A program made the position numbers and the translations under genes. From JAHRAW01 sp965249835 (lineage in GTDB: Bacteria; Pseudomonadota; Gammaproteobacteria; Arenicellales; Poriferihabitantaceae): DNA of 64,000 nt. The notes below the pieces were generated by a model that had not been told where the DNA came from, made no database searches, and saw nothing but the letters and a program-made list of their open reading frames with translations. The DNA is taken from the NCBI GenBank assembly GCA_965249835.1, contig CBDFMY010000001.1, positions 310,001-374,000 on the forward strand, in the 5' to 3' direction. This document shows, piece by piece, positions 16,837 through 26,026 of the stretch (positions are counted from its first letter, which is position 1; each line of letters opens with the position of its first letter).

Positions 16837-18099
16837 ATGAAACTCCTCGCCCTCGGCCTCAATCACGAAACCGCGCCCATTGAGTTGCGGGAGCAGGCGG
16901 CGTTCGCTCCGGATGCGTTGCAGCCGGCGTTGCGGGAGTTGACCGGCGAGCGCGGAGTGGTCAGCGAGGCGGCGATTTTATCCACCTGCAACCGCACCGA
17001 AATTTATTGCGGGCGGGAGGAACCTGCCGGCGACGAGAAAAAAATCCTTGACTGGTTCAGCCGCCATACCGGTTTCAATCAATCCGATCTGGCCGGCAGT
17101 ATTTATCATTTCCCCAATGAGCAAGCGGTCAAGCATGCATTTCGAGTGGCATCGGGTCTTGATTCCATGGTGCTCGGCGAGCCGCAGATACTCGGGCAAA
17201 TGAAGGATGCGTTTCACACCGCGGCGAACGCCGGCGCCACCGGCAAGGTGCTGAACCGACTTTTTCAGCACACCTTTTCGGTAGCCAAGCAGGTGCGCAC
17301 CGACACCTCGGTCGGCGTCAATTCGGTGTCGGTTGCCTATACCGGGGTAAGCCTTGCCAAGCGGGTTTTCACGCGGCTCGCTGAACAAACGGTATTGCTG
17401 ATCGGTGCCGGCGAGACCATTGAATTGGTGGCGCGTCATCTGAAAGAAAGCGGTGCCGGGCATTTGATTGTCGCCAATCGCTCCATTCAACGTGCGCATA
17501 CATTGGCGCGAGCAGTCGGCTGCGAAGCCATCACCCTGGGGCAGATTCCCGAACGATTGGCCGAAGCCGACATCGTGGTCTCCTCCACCGCCAGCACTTT
17601 ACCCATTCTCGGCAAGGGCGCGGTCGAGCGGGCGTTGGCAAAGCGTAGACACAAGCCGATGTTCATTCTTGACCTCGCGGTTCCGCGCGATGTGGAAGCG
17701 GAAGTGAGCCGGTTGCGCGATGTATATTTGTATACCGTGGACGATCTCAAGTCGGTGGTGGAGCATAATCAGGGTCTGCGTGCGCACGCCGCAGAGCAGG
17801 CGGAAGTCATTATTGACCTGCAGGTGGTTCGCTTTATGCGCTGGATGCGCTCGCTGGAATCGGTGCCGGCCATTCGCGCTTTGCGACGGGAGTTGGATGC
17901 GCTCGGCCAGGCCGAGGCCGACAAGGCGGTGCAAAGAATTCGCAACGGTGAAGATCCCGAGGCGGTGGCTCGGCAGTTGGCGCAAAACCTCGCCAATAAA
18001 TTCGCGCATGGTCCGAGCCGCGCCCTGCAGGAAGCCGACAGGAACGGCACACCCGGACTCATTGCCGCTGCTCGCCAATTATTCAACTTGCGCAAGTAA
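16837..18099 (+). CDS. hemA: Glutamyl-tRNA reductase
   Basis: Reduces glutamyl-tRNA to glutamate-1-semialdehyde, the first step of C5 tetrapyrrole synthesis, in the cytoplasm. The 420 residues match the family length. Residues 49-57 are STCNRTEIY with the catalytic Cys51; GLDSMVLGEPQILGQMK follows near 110; the NADPH-binding segment LLIGAGETIELVA lies near 185; the C-terminal dimerisation domain ends LFNLRK. ATG 16837 was chosen because MKLLALGLNHETAP is the conserved start; the open frame extends upstream only into repeats. It leads a hemA-prfA-prmC group, an order common in Gammaproteobacteria. Confidence 0.97.
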   Translation: MKLLALGLNHETAPIELREQAAFAPDALQPALRELTGERGVVSEAAILSTCNRTEIYCGREEPAGDEKKILDWFSRHTGFNQSDLAGSIYHFPNEQAVKHAFRVASGLDSMVLGEPQILGQMKDAFHTAANAGATGKVLNRLFQHTFSVAKQVRTDTSVGVNSVSVAYTGVSLAKRVFTRLAEQTVLLIGAGETIELVARHLKESGAGHLIVANRSIQRAHTLARAVGCEAITLGQIPERLAEADIVVSSTASTLPILGKGAVERALAKRRHKPMFILDLAVPRDVEAEVSRLRDVYLYTVDDLKSVVEHNQGLRAHAAEQAEVIIDLQVVRFMRWMRSLESVPAIRALRRELDALGQAEADKAVQRIRNGEDPEAVARQLAQNLANKFAHGPSRALQEADRNGTPGLIAAARQLFNLRK

Positions 18100-18147
18100 G
18101 GTAATCGGGGTGATTGCGGCAACTCCGCTCATCTTGATTGATTGCCA

Positions 18148-19242
18148 ATGAATCCGACAACCGAAGACAAACTGCGGCAACTGGTTGAGCGGCACGAAGA
18201 ACTTGAAGTGCGGCTGTCGGATCCGGCGGTGATTGCGGCGCAGGCGCAATTCCGAAAATTATCCATTGAACTTTCGCAACTCGAACCCATCGTCACCGCT
18301 TTCGCTCGCTACCAGCAACTGAATCGGCGGGTGGCGGAAACGCGGCAGATGCTGACCGACCGGGACGATGCGATTCGCGAGATGGCAAAAGAAGAAATGC
18401 CCGCGCTGGAACGGACGCTGGGCGAGAGCGAATCGTCTCTGCAAACGTTATTACTGCCCGGCGACCGCAACGATGGGCGCAACCTGTTTCTGGAAATCCG
18501 CGCCGGCACCGGCGGCGATGAAGCGGCGTTATTTGCCGGCGATTTGTTTCGGATGTATCACGCTTACGCCGAGCGTTGTCGTTGGAAAGTGGAAGTGCTG
18601 AGCCGTAGCGAGGGCGAACACGGCGGCTATCGGGAAATCATCAGCCGCATTGAGGGATTACGTGCGTATTCGCAGTTGAAGTTTGAATCCGGCGCACACC
18701 GCGTGCAACGCGTGCCGGCAACCGAATCTCAGGGACGCATTCACACTTCGGCTTGCACCGTGGCGGTGATGGCCGAGGCCGACGAGGTGGACGAGATTGA
18801 AATCAATCCGGCGGATATTCGCTCGGATACTTTTCGCGCTTCCGGTGCCGGCGGTCAGCATGTCAACAAAACCGATTCCGCGGTTCGTCTTACGCATTTG
18901 CCGAGCGGCGTGGTGGTGGAATGTCAGGAGCAACGCTCGCAACACAAGAACCGCGCGCGCGCCATGGCGATTCTGAAATCGCGATTGCTGGAAGCCGAGG
19001 CGCAAAAACAACGACAACAAGAAGCCAGCACGCGCAAGTCGCTGGTGGGCAGCGGCGATCGCTCGGAGCGTATCCGAACTTATAACTTTCCCCAGGGGCG
19101 GGTCACCGATCATCGCATCAACCTGACACTATACAAACTCGATGACATCCTAGCCGGCAACCTTGACTCGATTATCGCCCCGCTCACCGCCGAACACCGC
19201 GCCGGATTGCTTGCCGAGTCATCGGCACAGCAAGATTTCTGA
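18148..19242 (+). CDS. prfA: Peptide chain release factor 1
   Basis: Recognises UAA and UAG stop codons and triggers peptidyl-tRNA hydrolysis on the ribosome. It is 364 residues, close to the usual 360. The stop-codon tripeptide PAT is in RVPATESQGR near residue 190 and the catalytic GGQ is in GAGGQHVNKTDSAVRL near 234. It begins 48 bases after hemA and is followed by prmC after 12 bases, whose product methylates the GGQ glutamine. Confidence 0.97.
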   Translation: MNPTTEDKLRQLVERHEELEVRLSDPAVIAAQAQFRKLSIELSQLEPIVTAFARYQQLNRRVAETRQMLTDRDDAIREMAKEEMPALERTLGESESSLQTLLLPGDRNDGRNLFLEIRAGTGGDEAALFAGDLFRMYHAYAERCRWKVEVLSRSEGEHGGYREIISRIEGLRAYSQLKFESGAHRVQRVPATESQGRIHTSACTVAVMAEADEVDEIEINPADIRSDTFRASGAGGQHVNKTDSAVRLTHLPSGVVVECQEQRSQHKNRARAMAILKSRLLEAEAQKQRQQEASTRKSLVGSGDRSERIRTYNFPQGRVTDHRINLTLYKLDDILAGNLDSIIAPLTAEHRAGLLAESSAQQDF

Positions 19243-19254
19243 GGGCCGTCTGTG

Positions 19255-20091
19255 ATGCCCGTGACGGTCGGCGAGTTGTTACGCCGTGCGCGTGCGCGTC
19301 TCGGCGATGATAACGATGGTCGGAATGATGCCGAAGCGTTGTTGTCCGCGGTCATCGACCAATCTGTCGCGACATTCATCGCTCACCCGCAACAACCGAT
19401 TAGCGAAGACGAGGTTGCGGATTTTCAATCGTTGCTGGAAAGACGCGCGCGCGGCGAGCCGGTCGCCTATCTTCTCGGACAAAAAGAATTCTGGTCATTA
19501 ACGTTGAACGTTACGCCTGATGTGCTGATTCCCAGGCCCGAAACCGAATTGCTGGTGGAAGAAGTTTTGGCGCACGCAGCCCGCCACAAGGTCGCCGACA
19601 TTTTGGAACTCGGCACCGGCAGCGGTGCCATCGCTGTTGCGCTGGCGGGGGAATTGCCGCAGTGCGCCATCGTCGCCACCGATATTTCCGCCGCCGCTCT
19701 GGAAGTGGCAAAACGCAACGCGCAACCACTCGGATGGGAACGCATTGAGTTTTGTTCGGGCGATTGGTTCGACGCGGTTGCGGCGCGGCGCTTCGACCTC
19801 ATCGTCTCTAATCCGCCTTATATCGCCCCCGACGATCCGCATTTGCAGCAAGGCGATGTGCGTTTCGAACCCGACTCGGCACTGGTGTCGCCGCCCAATG
19901 GACTGGCCGACCTTGAACGGATTATCATCGGCACCCCCGGTTATTTGAACGCCGGCGGGACGTTGCTCTTGGAGCACGGCTACGATCAATCTGCGGCGGT
20001 GCGTGCGTTGTTGAAACAAAATAGTTTTGTTTCCATCGTCACGCGTCGCGACCTCGGCGGCCACGAACGCGTAAGCGGCGGGAGAATTTGA
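19255..20091 (+). CDS. prmC: Release factor glutamine methyltransferase
   Basis: SAM-dependent methyltransferase that N5-methylates the Gln of the GGQ motif in release factors. It is 278 residues long. The SAM-binding motif LELGTGSGAIAVAL lies near 120 and the catalytic NPPY motif in LIVSNPPYIAPDD near 185. ATG 19255 directly follows a GTG at 19252; either could start. It sits 12 bases after prfA and is surely co-transcribed. The final segment ERVSGGRI is normal for the family. Confidence 0.96.
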   Translation: MPVTVGELLRRARARLGDDNDGRNDAEALLSAVIDQSVATFIAHPQQPISEDEVADFQSLLERRARGEPVAYLLGQKEFWSLTLNVTPDVLIPRPETELLVEEVLAHAARHKVADILELGTGSGAIAVALAGELPQCAIVATDISAAALEVAKRNAQPLGWERIEFCSGDWFDAVAARRFDLIVSNPPYIAPDDPHLQQGDVRFEPDSALVSPPNGLADLERIIIGTPGYLNAGGTLLLEHGYDQSAAVRALLKQNSFVSIVTRRDLGGHERVSGGRI

Positions 20092-20740
20092 ATCGGCGAT
20101 TTGAATGAATAATGCCAGAAACATTCTGGATTCGTGGTATGACAAAAAAAGGAAGCCGAAATAAGGAGTTCGGCTACGCCGAACGGTTTAATAACTGGAT
20201 TGCCCGGAACAAGCCGGGCAATGACGGGTTGGGGAGACAATGGTGAATCGGGCAGGATTGATTTTTTTGAGATGCCAAAAGCAACCGAGAAAAAAAGCCC
20301 AGCGTAGCGTGACTCCTTTTGCTTACCGCTAATGTGTGAGCGCGTCCCGGCGGCTAACGCCGCCACTTTAGGATCCCCGCCTGCCGGCGAGGATGACGGG
20401 TTGGGAGGGCAACGGTAAATCGGGCGGGAATGATTTTTTTGAGACGCCAATGGTAACTAATTGTCACGCAAAGCGTGACACTAAAACGTGCTCTGGCGTA
20501 GCCGGACTCATTTGCGGCGTAGCCGCGCCGTTCGATACAGGATGACGGCCGAGAGGGCGGTGCTAAAACACCACTGGAAATGAATAAAACATGGCAATGA
20601 ATTAGTGAACACATACAAGAATGACGAATACTGATTCTTTCGTTGTCACGCCCGCAGAAATTTTGCCATTTACTCTATTCTCCCAATCACCAGAGCGTGC
20701 AGGGACGCACGCTGGCGCGTGGAAACAGGATGTTTCCCCC
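20092..20740. repeat. Repeat-rich spacer after prmC
   Basis: TTCGGCTACGCCGAA, GTCACGC and GGCGGCTAACGCCGCC hairpins, a CCGGGCAAT palindrome (about 20198-20228) and a CTCGCCGGCAGGCGG-type module near 20375. No gene is credible. Confidence 0.7.
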
Positions 20741-20982
20741 GCGCCAAAAGGGGGGGGGGCGGGGGCGGGGGGTATCCCCCCCGCAAAGCGCGAGCACGCG
20801 CAAGCGAGCCTTTGCCTATCAGCCACAGGTTACTCGGCGGCGTAAGCCGCCGCCAATGCCCTTCGCACACCACCGTCATTTGCGGTGAAGCCGCCGGTTT
20901 TGTGCGCAACCGGACCTTTGCATATCAGCCACAGGTTACTCGGCGGCGTAAGCCGCCGCCATCGCCCTTCGCGCAACCCGGC
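20741..20982. repeat. G-rich tract and two copies of a 55-60 base repeat
   Basis: A run of ten G (20750-20759) is followed by C, five G, C and six G, then seven C, giving G-quadruplex and hairpin potential. Downstream, a unit containing TATCAGCCACAGGTTACTCG and GGCGGCGTAAGCCGCC occurs twice (about 20811-20868 and 20919-20971). The tract lies between two converging genes. No coding function. Confidence 0.65.
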
Positions 20983-22221
20983 TTATTTGCGGCGGACGAA
21001 TACCCCGGAGTTGGCTTTGGGGTTGAAGTAGGTGGATTTTGGCGGCATCAACTCGCCGGCGTCGGCCACTGCCATGAGTTGGGCGATGGAAGTGGCGAAG
21101 CAGGCGAAACAAACCGCCCAGCCTTCGGCGTGTTTTTGTCGCAGCCCGTCAACACCCATAACGCCGGAGACATAATCCAGCCGCGGGTCGTTGCGGATGT
21201 CGGCGATTCCGAGCAACGGTTCGAGGATGTGGTTTTGCAGGATGGATACATCCAGCGAATCGACCGGGCAGGCGGCGTCCACCAGTCCTTCACGGATGCG
21301 CAGTTGATACCAGTTGCCACCCACCAGCATACCGAATTCACCGTGGCCGGTCGGTTCGAAGGAATCGCCGGCGGATACCTTGCGTAGCGAAAAATCTTTT
21401 TCCAATGCCGTTACTAATTGCGCTTCGGTTAATCCGTTCAAATCCTTGACCGCACGATGAAACGGCAACAACTCCAATTGTTCGGTGGAAAACAATGCCA
21501 CCAGCAGTTGGTTGTATGGTTCGTCTCCATGATTGCTTCCGTTTTGCCGCCGCATCTGCGCATAACGCAAGCCGGAGGCGGCACGATGATGACCGTCAGT
21601 AAGATAGGTGACCTGGATGCGCGCAAACTGCGTCTGCAATTTTTTCTGTTGAGCCGCGTTTTCCACGCGCCACACTTGCTGGGCGACGCCATCGGCCGAG
21701 ACAAAATCCAGCGTCGGCAACTGTTGGGTTTGCTCGGCGAGCAATTGCTCGATGGCATTGTCGTGCGGATAGGCGAGGCAGATGGGGCTGGATGAGACCC
21801 CAACCACTTGCTGATAACTGGTTAGCAAATCTTCCTTGTCGCTGCGGGTGTTCTCGTGTTTGCGCAGATGCCCGTGGTGATATTCATCAACCGACACTTC
21901 GCACACCACGCCGGTTTGGGTATGCCGGCCCACCGACAACCGATAAATAAACAGGCAGGGTTGTTCAAAGCGATGGAATGAGCCGTTGGACAGCAGTTCT
22001 TCCAGCCGCGATTTATTCAACGCCAGCAGGTTCTCCGGCGTCGGCTGCGCATGGTCGGGAAAATCCTCGAGCAGACGCATGGTGTTCAGATAATTTTGCG
22101 GATTGGCTTCGGCGAATTGTCGACGCATGGTCGGCGACACCGCATCATATGCCGGCGACACCACTTGTGCGGCGCGCACCGGGTCCACCAGATAGCCGTC
22201 AAAAGCCCGGATGCGCGGCAT
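20983..22221 (-). CDS. DUF1015 family protein
   Basis: A 412-residue protein of the DUF1015 family (COG4198), conserved but without a settled function known to me. Recognisable stretches are RIRAFDGYLVDP at the start, VVSPAYDAVSP, LYTDGHHRAASGLRYA-like (here YLTDGHHRAASGLRYA) and LPFHRAVKDLNGL. ATG 22221 is chosen because the conserved start is MPRIRAF; it lies 4 bases after the serC stop, so the two are co-translated. The position after serA-like and serC genes suggests a link to serine or phosphoserine metabolism, which is inference. Confidence 0.9.
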   Translation of the reverse strand: MPRIRAFDGYLVDPVRAAQVVSPAYDAVSPTMRRQFAEANPQNYLNTMRLLEDFPDHAQPTPENLLALNKSRLEELLSNGSFHRFEQPCLFIYRLSVGRHTQTGVVCEVSVDEYHHGHLRKHENTRSDKEDLLTSYQQVVGVSSSPICLAYPHDNAIEQLLAEQTQQLPTLDFVSADGVAQQVWRVENAAQQKKLQTQFARIQVTYLTDGHHRAASGLRYAQMRRQNGSNHGDEPYNQLLVALFSTEQLELLPFHRAVKDLNGLTEAQLVTALEKDFSLRKVSAGDSFEPTGHGEFGMLVGGNWYQLRIREGLVDAACPVDSLDVSILQNHILEPLLGIADIRNDPRLDYVSGVMGVDGLRQKHAEGWAVCFACFATSIAQLMAVADAGELMPPKSTYFNPKANSGVFVRRK

Positions 22222-22225
22222 CGAC

Positions 22226-23320
22226 TCAGCCGTTATTTGCCATGAAGTCAGCCATGAATGCGACCAGCACATCGACACTATTTTTTGGTAGTGCGTTGTA
22301 GATGCTGGCGCGGCAGCCACCGACGCTACGATGGCCCTTTAGATTCATCAGGTCGGACTGGGTTGCGGCGGCGAGAAATTTTTGTTCGAGTGATTCGCTC
22401 GGCAATCGGAACACAACATTCATGTGCGAGCGACAAGCAACCTCCACCGGGCAAGTGTAATACCCGTTGCTGTGGTCAATGGCGTGATACAACGCCGCGG
22501 ATTTTTCCGCCGCCTGATTTTCCATGGCGGTCAATCCGCCTTGTTTTTTCATCCACTTCAACACTTTGCCAAGCATATAAATCGGAAACACCGGCGGCGT
22601 GTTGAACATCGAACCGTTTGCCTGGTGAATGTCGTAACGCAAGTAGCGACCGATTTTTTTATTGGTGTGTTCAAGAATGGATTGGCGGATGAAAACCACC
22701 ACCAAACCGGCCGGCCCCAGATTTTTTTGCGCGCCGCCATAGACCAAATCAAATTTCTCCCAGGGAATCGGGCGCGCCATGTATTCGGACGACACATCGC
22801 CGACCAGTGGAACATCAACTTGCGGCCACTCGGCGACACGAATTCCGCCGATGGTTTCGTTGGTGGTGATGTGCAAGTAACGCGTGTTGTCTTGCAGTTG
22901 CAACTCGTCGGTGTTCGGCATGCGCGTGTAGTTATTTTCGGCGCCGTCCCAGGCGGTGTAAATGTCGCCGTATTCTTTGGCATCGGTAATCGCACCCTTT
23001 GCCCATGCGCCGGAATTAACATATCCGCCTTTTTGTCCATTAGTCAGTAGGTTCATCGGCACCATGGAGAATTGCAAAATTGCGCCGCCTTGCAAAAACA
23101 ACACGCTGAAATCATCGGGAACTTGAAATACTTCCATGCACAAAGTCATCGCCTCGTTGGCGACCGCGTCAAAATGTTTGCCGCGATGACTCATTTCAAT
23201 CAGCGACATACCGGCGCCTTGATAATCGACGAATTCCTGTTGCGCCTGTTGCAGAACTTCCAACGGCAAGGTGCATGGGCCGGCACTGAAATTATGTTTT
23301 CGGTTTGAATCTGAGGTCAT
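22226..23320 (-). CDS. serC: Phosphoserine aminotransferase
   Basis: PLP enzyme converting 3-phosphohydroxypyruvate to phosphoserine, and in many Proteobacteria also acting in the pyridoxal phosphate pathway. It is 364 residues, the usual length. NFSAGPCTLP near residue 10 is the conserved start, SHRGKHF binds substrate, and the PLP lysine is in YGGAQKNLGPAG near 200. It follows the serA-like gene by 60 bases and precedes the DUF1015 gene by 4. pdxJ, another PLP-pathway gene, is nearby on the other strand. Confidence 0.96.
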   Translation of the reverse strand: MTSDSNRKHNFSAGPCTLPLEVLQQAQQEFVDYQGAGMSLIEMSHRGKHFDAVANEAMTLCMEVFQVPDDFSVLFLQGGAILQFSMVPMNLLTNGQKGGYVNSGAWAKGAITDAKEYGDIYTAWDGAENNYTRMPNTDELQLQDNTRYLHITTNETIGGIRVAEWPQVDVPLVGDVSSEYMARPIPWEKFDLVYGGAQKNLGPAGLVVVFIRQSILEHTNKKIGRYLRYDIHQANGSMFNTPPVFPIYMLGKVLKWMKKQGGLTAMENQAAEKSAALYHAIDHSNGYYTCPVEVACRSHMNVVFRLPSESLEQKFLAAATQSDLMNLKGHRSVGGCRASIYNALPKNSVDVLVAFMADFMANNG

Positions 23321-23380
23321 TGAATTGGTCCCTTAAATTGTAAAGAAAAAAACAACTGCAATTAATTTGTTTGATACCGT

Positions 23381-24349
23381 TTAATTTACGCAATTTTTCA
23401 AGTCGCCTTGTTGAAATGATTGCATAACTTTAAGCACACCGTCGGCCACTGCGATTTGCGCTTGCTCGGTGGATGCGCCGATGTGATGCGTGCCGCACAC
23501 CGCCGGGTGATTGGCGAGCGCCGATTCGAACACGCCTTCCGATTGAGTCGGTTCGTTTTGATACACATCCACAGCAACGCGAATGTTTTTACTGTCCATT
23601 GCGCGCAACACCGCCGCCTCATCGAGCAGGTCGCCACGCGAAGTGTTAATCAACATGGCACCGTGTTTCATTTTCGCAAGAAACGAATCGTTCACCAATT
23701 GATTATTTTCAGCCGTGGACGGCAAATGCAAACTCACAATGTCGCAGGTGGACAGCAGTGTATCCATAGATTCAAGTTGCGTGATGCCGAGATCGTTGAT
23801 GCGTTGTTGCGCATGTTGCGCCCGCCCGGGTTTTGCCATGGCGCAAACATTAATGCCAAATGCGACCGCGCGCTGCGCCACTGCCAAACCAATCGCGCCG
23901 AGCCCGAGGATGCCCAATTTTTGTCCATACAAACCGCGCGCGCTCGAATATTTTTTCTTCGCCCATACCTTGTTGTTAAGGTCGCTGACATTGTTGGCGA
24001 TATTGCGGTCAAGGCAAATAATCAGACCGAGAACCAATTCCGCGACCGCCATCGCATTCGCGCCCGGCACATTACAAACACGAATATCCTTCGCCGCCGC
24101 ATGCGTTTTATCGATGGTGTTGGTGCCGGCGCCGGCACGAATCACCAGTTGCAACGCCGTGCTCGCGTCAATGATTGCCGCATCCACTTTGGTGCTGCGC
24201 ACAACCAGAACTTCATGGTCGCCAATGGCATCTTTCAACGTGTCGCCGGCCAGGCTCGGGTCAACCGTAAGGCAGTGTCCGTTGTCGGTCAATGCGCGTT
24301 GATGCGTTTCCGGAAAAGAGTCGGCGATGAGAACTTTCATTTGAGGCAT
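23381..24349 (-). CDS. serA: D-3-phosphoglycerate dehydrogenase-like oxidoreductase
   Basis: NAD-dependent D-2-hydroxyacid dehydrogenase of 322 residues. The Rossmann motif GLGAIG is at 149-154, the catalytic Arg in NTSRGDLLDE near 236 and the catalytic His in THHIGAST near 289. Placement directly before serC indicates oxidation of 3-phosphoglycerate, the first step of serine synthesis. It lacks the C-terminal ACT domain of E. coli SerA, so serine feedback through that domain is not expected. Two in-frame ATG codons lie within 9 bases (24349, 24340); neither has a clear Shine-Dalgarno. Confidence 0.88.
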   Translation of the reverse strand: MPQMKVLIADSFPETHQRALTDNGHCLTVDPSLAGDTLKDAIGDHEVLVVRSTKVDAAIIDASTALQLVIRAGAGTNTIDKTHAAAKDIRVCNVPGANAMAVAELVLGLIICLDRNIANNVSDLNNKVWAKKKYSSARGLYGQKLGILGLGAIGLAVAQRAVAFGINVCAMAKPGRAQHAQQRINDLGITQLESMDTLLSTCDIVSLHLPSTAENNQLVNDSFLAKMKHGAMLINTSRGDLLDEAAVLRAMDSKNIRVAVDVYQNEPTQSEGVFESALANHPAVCGTHHIGASTEQAQIAVADGVLKVMQSFQQGDLKNCVN

Positions 24350-24402
24350 TTGGGAAATTATATTGTAAAAAAATTAGGACGCTTTGCTTGCGCCAATTTG
24401 GA

Positions 24403-25551
24403 TTAGTGCTGTATGTGTTGTTCCAATAGGCGCAACATCCGGCGCAACGGCTCGGCGGCACCCCACAGCAGTTGGTCGCCAACGGTGAAAGCGGACAGCA
24501 TCATGCCATTGGTAGCAGCAGCGCCGTTGATCGGCAGTTTGCGCAGTCGCCCGACGGCGATGTCCAGCGTGCCGGATACCGCCGCCGGTGTCAGGCGGCT
24601 CAGTGACTGTTGGCGGTCATTGGCTACCAGCGACACCCAGTCATTGCCGCCGGCGAGAATTTCTCCGACTTCCTCCACCGGCAGATTCTTTTTCAACTTA
24701 ATGGTGAACGCCTGACTGTGACAGCGCAACACGCCAACGCGCACGCAGATGCTTTCGACCGGAATCGGGCGGTCTTCGCGTCCGATAATTTTGTTTGCCT
24801 CGGCCGAGCCTTTCCATTCTTCGCGGCTGACGCCGGAATCCAAGTCCGCATCCACCCAGGGCAGCAGGCTGCCGGCCAGCGGCACGCCGATTTCCGTCTT
24901 CGGCAGGTTGGGTGCGCGCAACGCATCGGTCACGCTTTCATCAATATCCAAAATCGAACTGGCCGGGTCGTCGAGCAACTCCCTGGCGGCACGATTCACG
25001 CAACCCATTTGCTCCAGTAACTCGCGCATTTGCCGCGCACCGCCGCCGGAAATCGCCTGATAGGTCATGACCGTTATCCATTCGATCAAATCCGCATTAA
25101 ACAAACCGTCCAGCGCCATCATCATCAAACTGACGGTGCAGTTTCCGCCGATAAAATCCTTCTGACCGGCAGCCAGCCCGCGCTCAATTACCGGCAGATT
25201 GACCGGGTCGAGAACAATCGTTGCATCGGGTGTCATGCGCAGTGCCGAAGCCGCGTCAATCCAGTAGCCGTGCCAGCCGCGCGCGCGCAATTTTGGATGG
25301 ACGGCGTGGGTGTAGTCGCCGCCTTGGCAAGTGACCACGGCATCCATTTTCGCCAACGCGTCGAGGTCATGGGCATCAATCAGCGCGGACGTTTCGCGGC
25401 CAATATCCGGGCCCGGTTGCCCGGCCTGGGAGGTCGTGAAAAACTGCGGTTGGTCGATTCGGGAAAAATCGTGCTCCGCTCGCATGCGCTGCAACAGCAC
25501 CGAGCCCACCATGCCACGCCAGCCGACAAATCCCACCCGTTTCAATTTCAT
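24403..25551 (-). CDS. asd: Aspartate-semialdehyde dehydrogenase
   Basis: NADPH-dependent reduction of aspartyl phosphate to aspartate semialdehyde, the branch point to lysine, diaminopimelate, methionine and threonine. At 382 residues it is of the E. coli type. The nucleotide-binding start is VGFVGWRGMVGSVL; catalytic Cys138 lies in GGNCTVSLMM; SGGGARQMREL and EVGEI segments are typical. It is first in a minus-strand group (asd, serA-like, serC, DUF1015), with 53 bases to the next gene. The homoserine dehydrogenase that uses its product is encoded at 27697. Confidence 0.96.
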   Translation of the reverse strand: MKLKRVGFVGWRGMVGSVLLQRMRAEHDFSRIDQPQFFTTSQAGQPGPDIGRETSALIDAHDLDALAKMDAVVTCQGGDYTHAVHPKLRARGWHGYWIDAASALRMTPDATIVLDPVNLPVIERGLAAGQKDFIGGNCTVSLMMMALDGLFNADLIEWITVMTYQAISGGGARQMRELLEQMGCVNRAARELLDDPASSILDIDESVTDALRAPNLPKTEIGVPLAGSLLPWVDADLDSGVSREEWKGSAEANKIIGREDRPIPVESICVRVGVLRCHSQAFTIKLKKNLPVEEVGEILAGGNDWVSLVANDRQQSLSRLTPAAVSGTLDIAVGRLRKLPINGAAATNGMMLSAFTVGDQLLWGAAEPLRRMLRLLEQHIQH

Positions 25552-26026
25552 TGGTTTGCCAGTAAATACAGGTCAGTAAAGGCGGGGGATTATACGGTTT
25601 TCGGTGGAGTTGATGCGAGTTATTTATCCGTGCCGAGCGGTTAAATTTGAGGGGAAGCAATGGTGAATCGCAAAGTGTGACTCCTTTTCGCGGCTTCACC
25701 GCGGCAACGCTGTTTTAGTGTCACGCTTTGCGTGACACTTATTTACCATTGTCTTCTCAAAAGAAATTACCCCGCCCGATTCACCATTGTCTCCCCAACC
25801 CGTCATCCTCGCCGGTAGGCGGGGATCCAGGTGGCGGCGTTAGCCGCCTCGCATAACCGATAACCCATGCCAATCAATTACCCATCACCGGCATATGACA
25901 TCCCAACTCGTGATTAAATGAAGTAACTCTTGGTTGCCCGCTCGGCGCAAAGCCCCTGATCTATACATTTCGTGGCAAACCGACTCGCTTTCGGGTAGCA
26001 TTCGCCGCTCATTCCGCGCCTTCATC
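25552..26026. repeat. Repeat-rich divergent spacer, asd / pdxJ
   Basis: Contains GTCACGC..GCGTGAC hairpins near 25718-25738, a CGCCGGTAGGCGG module near 25808 and GGCGGCGTTAGCCGCC near 25832. A stretch at about 25860-25925 (ACCCATGCCAATCAATTACCCA and CATATGACATCCCAACTCGT) recurs at 31855-31910. The two divergent promoters must lie here. Confidence 0.6.

Noticed and set aside
23420..24406. 328-codon plus-strand frame opposite the serA-like gene
   Set aside because: Shadow; serA-like gene has all catalytic motifs.
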